Assembly: GCA_030830725.1 (NCBI GenBank)
Contig: JAURMN010000087.1
Span: 1 to 7,082 of the forward strand
Reading direction: 5' to 3'
Source of the DNA: Balneolales bacterium
Lineage (GTDB): Bacteria > Bacteroidota > Rhodothermia > Balneolales > Balneolaceae
DNA length: 7,082 nucleotides
The position numbers and the translations under genes are program-made. Positions within the stretch are counted from its first letter, which is position 1, and every line of letters begins with the position of its first letter. Positions 5,843-7,082 of this stretch are shown here, piece after piece. The notes beneath the pieces were generated by a model, which made no database searches, was not told the origin of the DNA, and saw only the letters and a list, made by a program, of their open reading frames with translations.

Positions 5843-7054
5843 ATGAGTAAAAACCGATTTAACATCGACGACGCCTACCTTTTTGAATCTGAGCTTTCCG
5901 AAGATGATCGTATGATTATGGAGGCAGCCAGAGAATATGCTCAAACCCGCCTTGAGCCTCGAGCCTTAAAAGGAAACCAGGAGGAGTATTTTGACATGGA
6001 TATCGCCACAGAAATGGGCGATTTAGGTCTTTTGGGAGCCACGATAGATCCAAAATATGGCGGAGTTGGAGCCAGCCAGACGGCTTATGGGTTGGTGGCA
6101 CGCGAGGTCGAACGGGTCGATTCCGGATACCGAAGCTTTATGTCGGTTCAATCCTCATTAGTGATGTATCCTATTTCCATCTTTGGGACTGAAGAGCAAA
6201 AAATGCGCTTCCTGCCCAGACTGGCTACTGGCGAAATCATCGGGTGTTTTGGATTAACAGAACCAGATCATGGTTCAGATCCCGGTTCAATGGTTACGAA
6301 CGCAGTAAAAACAGATGGTGGATGGGTATTAAATGGCGCCAAAATGTGGATCACCAACTCGCCGATTTCTGATGTGGCGGTGGTGTGGGCCAAGGCGAAA
6401 GAGAGTAAAGACGCTCCGGCTGAGATTCGCGGATTTATTGTGGAAAAAGGGATGAAGGGATTTAGCGCTCCCATTACCAAACATAAAATGAGCCTCCGGG
6501 CCTCATCTACTGGAGAGTTAGTCTTTGAGGATGTGTTTGTTCCCGATGAAAATGTTTTCCCAGATATTCGAGGACTCAAAGGTCCGTTTATGTGTCTGAA
6601 TAGTGCTCGCTACGGGATCGCCTGGGGTGCTGTGGGTGCTGCTGAATTTTGCTATCAAAAAGCTCGTGAGTATGTGGGAGATCGTAAGCAGTTTGGGTAT
6701 CCAATCTCTGCTAATCAGATTCCCCAGACGAAACTGGCTAATATGCTCACCGACATCACCTCAATGCAGATGCTTGCCTGGAGATTAGGGAAACTCAAAG
6801 ACGAAGGACGTGACCACCCCTCCATGATTTCACTGGCGAAGCGTCACAATGTTGGGAAAGCACTTGATATTGCTCGAGTGTCACGGGATATGCATGGGGG
6901 TAATGGAATTACCGGAGAGTATCGTGTGATCCATCATGTCGTGAATCTGGAGTCAGTGAATACGTACGAGGGGACGTACGATATTCATGGATTGATTTTG
7001 GGTCGTGATATCACCGGAATTCAGGCCTTTACTCCACGCGGAAACGACGTTTAG
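5843..7054 (+). CDS. gcdH: Glutaryl-CoA dehydrogenase (acyl-CoA dehydrogenase family)
   Basis: A 403-residue FAD enzyme converting glutaryl-CoA to crotonyl-CoA and CO2 in lysine, hydroxylysine and tryptophan breakdown, handing electrons to ETF. Unlike generic acyl-CoA dehydrogenases it has the GCDH signature ERVDSGYRSFMSVQSSLVMY (90-109); Glu90 and Arg97/Ser98 match the human residues (Glu87, Arg94, Ser95) around the substrate carboxylate. FAD motifs CFGLTEPDHGSDPGSM (135-150) and MWITNSP (168-174) are present. LNSARYGIAWG (252-262) and RDMHGGNGITGEY (348-360) are also GCDH-like. The catalytic base is Glu376 in NTYEGTYDIH. The Tyr before it (Tyr375) is what decarboxylating enzymes carry; non-decarboxylating ones are reported to have Val in the key position. 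The length is normal, without a mitochondrial leader. The start at 5843 has no Shine-Dalgarno but leaves the expected N terminus. It lies 101 bases after fixX. Confidence 0.95.
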   Translation: MSKNRFNIDDAYLFESELSEDDRMIMEAAREYAQTRLEPRALKGNQEEYFDMDIATEMGDLGLLGATIDPKYGGVGASQTAYGLVAREVERVDSGYRSFMSVQSSLVMYPISIFGTEEQKMRFLPRLATGEIIGCFGLTEPDHGSDPGSMVTNAVKTDGGWVLNGAKMWITNSPISDVAVVWAKAKESKDAPAEIRGFIVEKGMKGFSAPITKHKMSLRASSTGELVFEDVFVPDENVFPDIRGLKGPFMCLNSARYGIAWGAVGAAEFCYQKAREYVGDRKQFGYPISANQIPQTKLANMLTDITSMQMLAWRLGKLKDEGRDHPSMISLAKRHNVGKALDIARVSRDMHGGNGITGEYRVIHHVVNLESVNTYEGTYDIHGLILGRDITGIQAFTPRGNDV

Positions 7055-7082
7055 ATCTCCCATTCTGAATCTGAAACTTTAG

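Noticed and set aside
6268..6579. A 103-residue minus-strand open frame inside gcdH
   Set aside because: It is antisense to conserved GCDH motifs with no independent support.
1..7082. tRNA, rRNA, CRISPR array, insertion sequence, phage or integrase signals
   Set aside because: None was seen on either strand; all sizeable regions are accounted for by metabolic or housekeeping genes.

Overview
The window looks like a chromosomal segment of an aerobic (or respiring) Gram-negative heterotroph with roughly mid-40s percent GC (estimated by eye). The alanyl-tRNA synthetase fragment carries a motif region (RVSGKHNDLEEVG, DTYHHT, FEMLGNWSFGDYF) that I associate with Bacteroidota and relatives such as Balneolia/Rhodothermia. 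Several starts lack a Shine-Dalgarno sequence, which fits that guess. The plant-type ferredoxin-NADP reductase is also known from Leptospira, so the phylum assignment is only a suggestion.

Layout: (1) bases 1-367, minus strand, the 5' end of alaS, cut by the window edge; (2) 487-1056, plus strand, a two-pass DUF502 membrane protein, divergent from alaS; (3) 1138-2058, minus strand, a plant/plastid-type ferredoxin-NADP(H) reductase, convergent with the DUF502 gene; (4) 2059-2257, a divergent control region of 199 bases with a TGAACT repeat cluster, a likely extended -10 promoter and a small leader hairpin; (5) 2258-5741, a tight plus-strand operon etfB-etfA-fixC-fixX; (6) 5843-7054, plus strand, a glutaryl-CoA dehydrogenase that follows fixX after a 101-base gap.

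How the genes fit together: glutaryl-CoA dehydrogenase (the lysine, hydroxylysine and tryptophan breakdown branch) would pass electrons to the EtfAB flavoprotein. EtfAB would pass them to the membrane-facing FixC flavoprotein with its FixX iron-sulfur partner, and so to quinone. Here the ETF:quinone oxidoreductase is the split FixC + FixX form rather than the single-chain mitochondrial type. EtfB reads more like the canonical, AMP-binding, non-bifurcating type than like diazotroph FixA. A divergent NADP(H)-ferredoxin reductase at the same control region raises the possibility that ferredoxin/NADPH redox is linked to this module.

No RNA genes, mobile elements, CRISPR arrays or broken genes were seen. 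The most interesting points are the unusual combination of canonical-looking EtfAB, FixCX, plant-type FNR and GCDH, and the shared TGAACT-type elements in the two intergenic regions of the operon.
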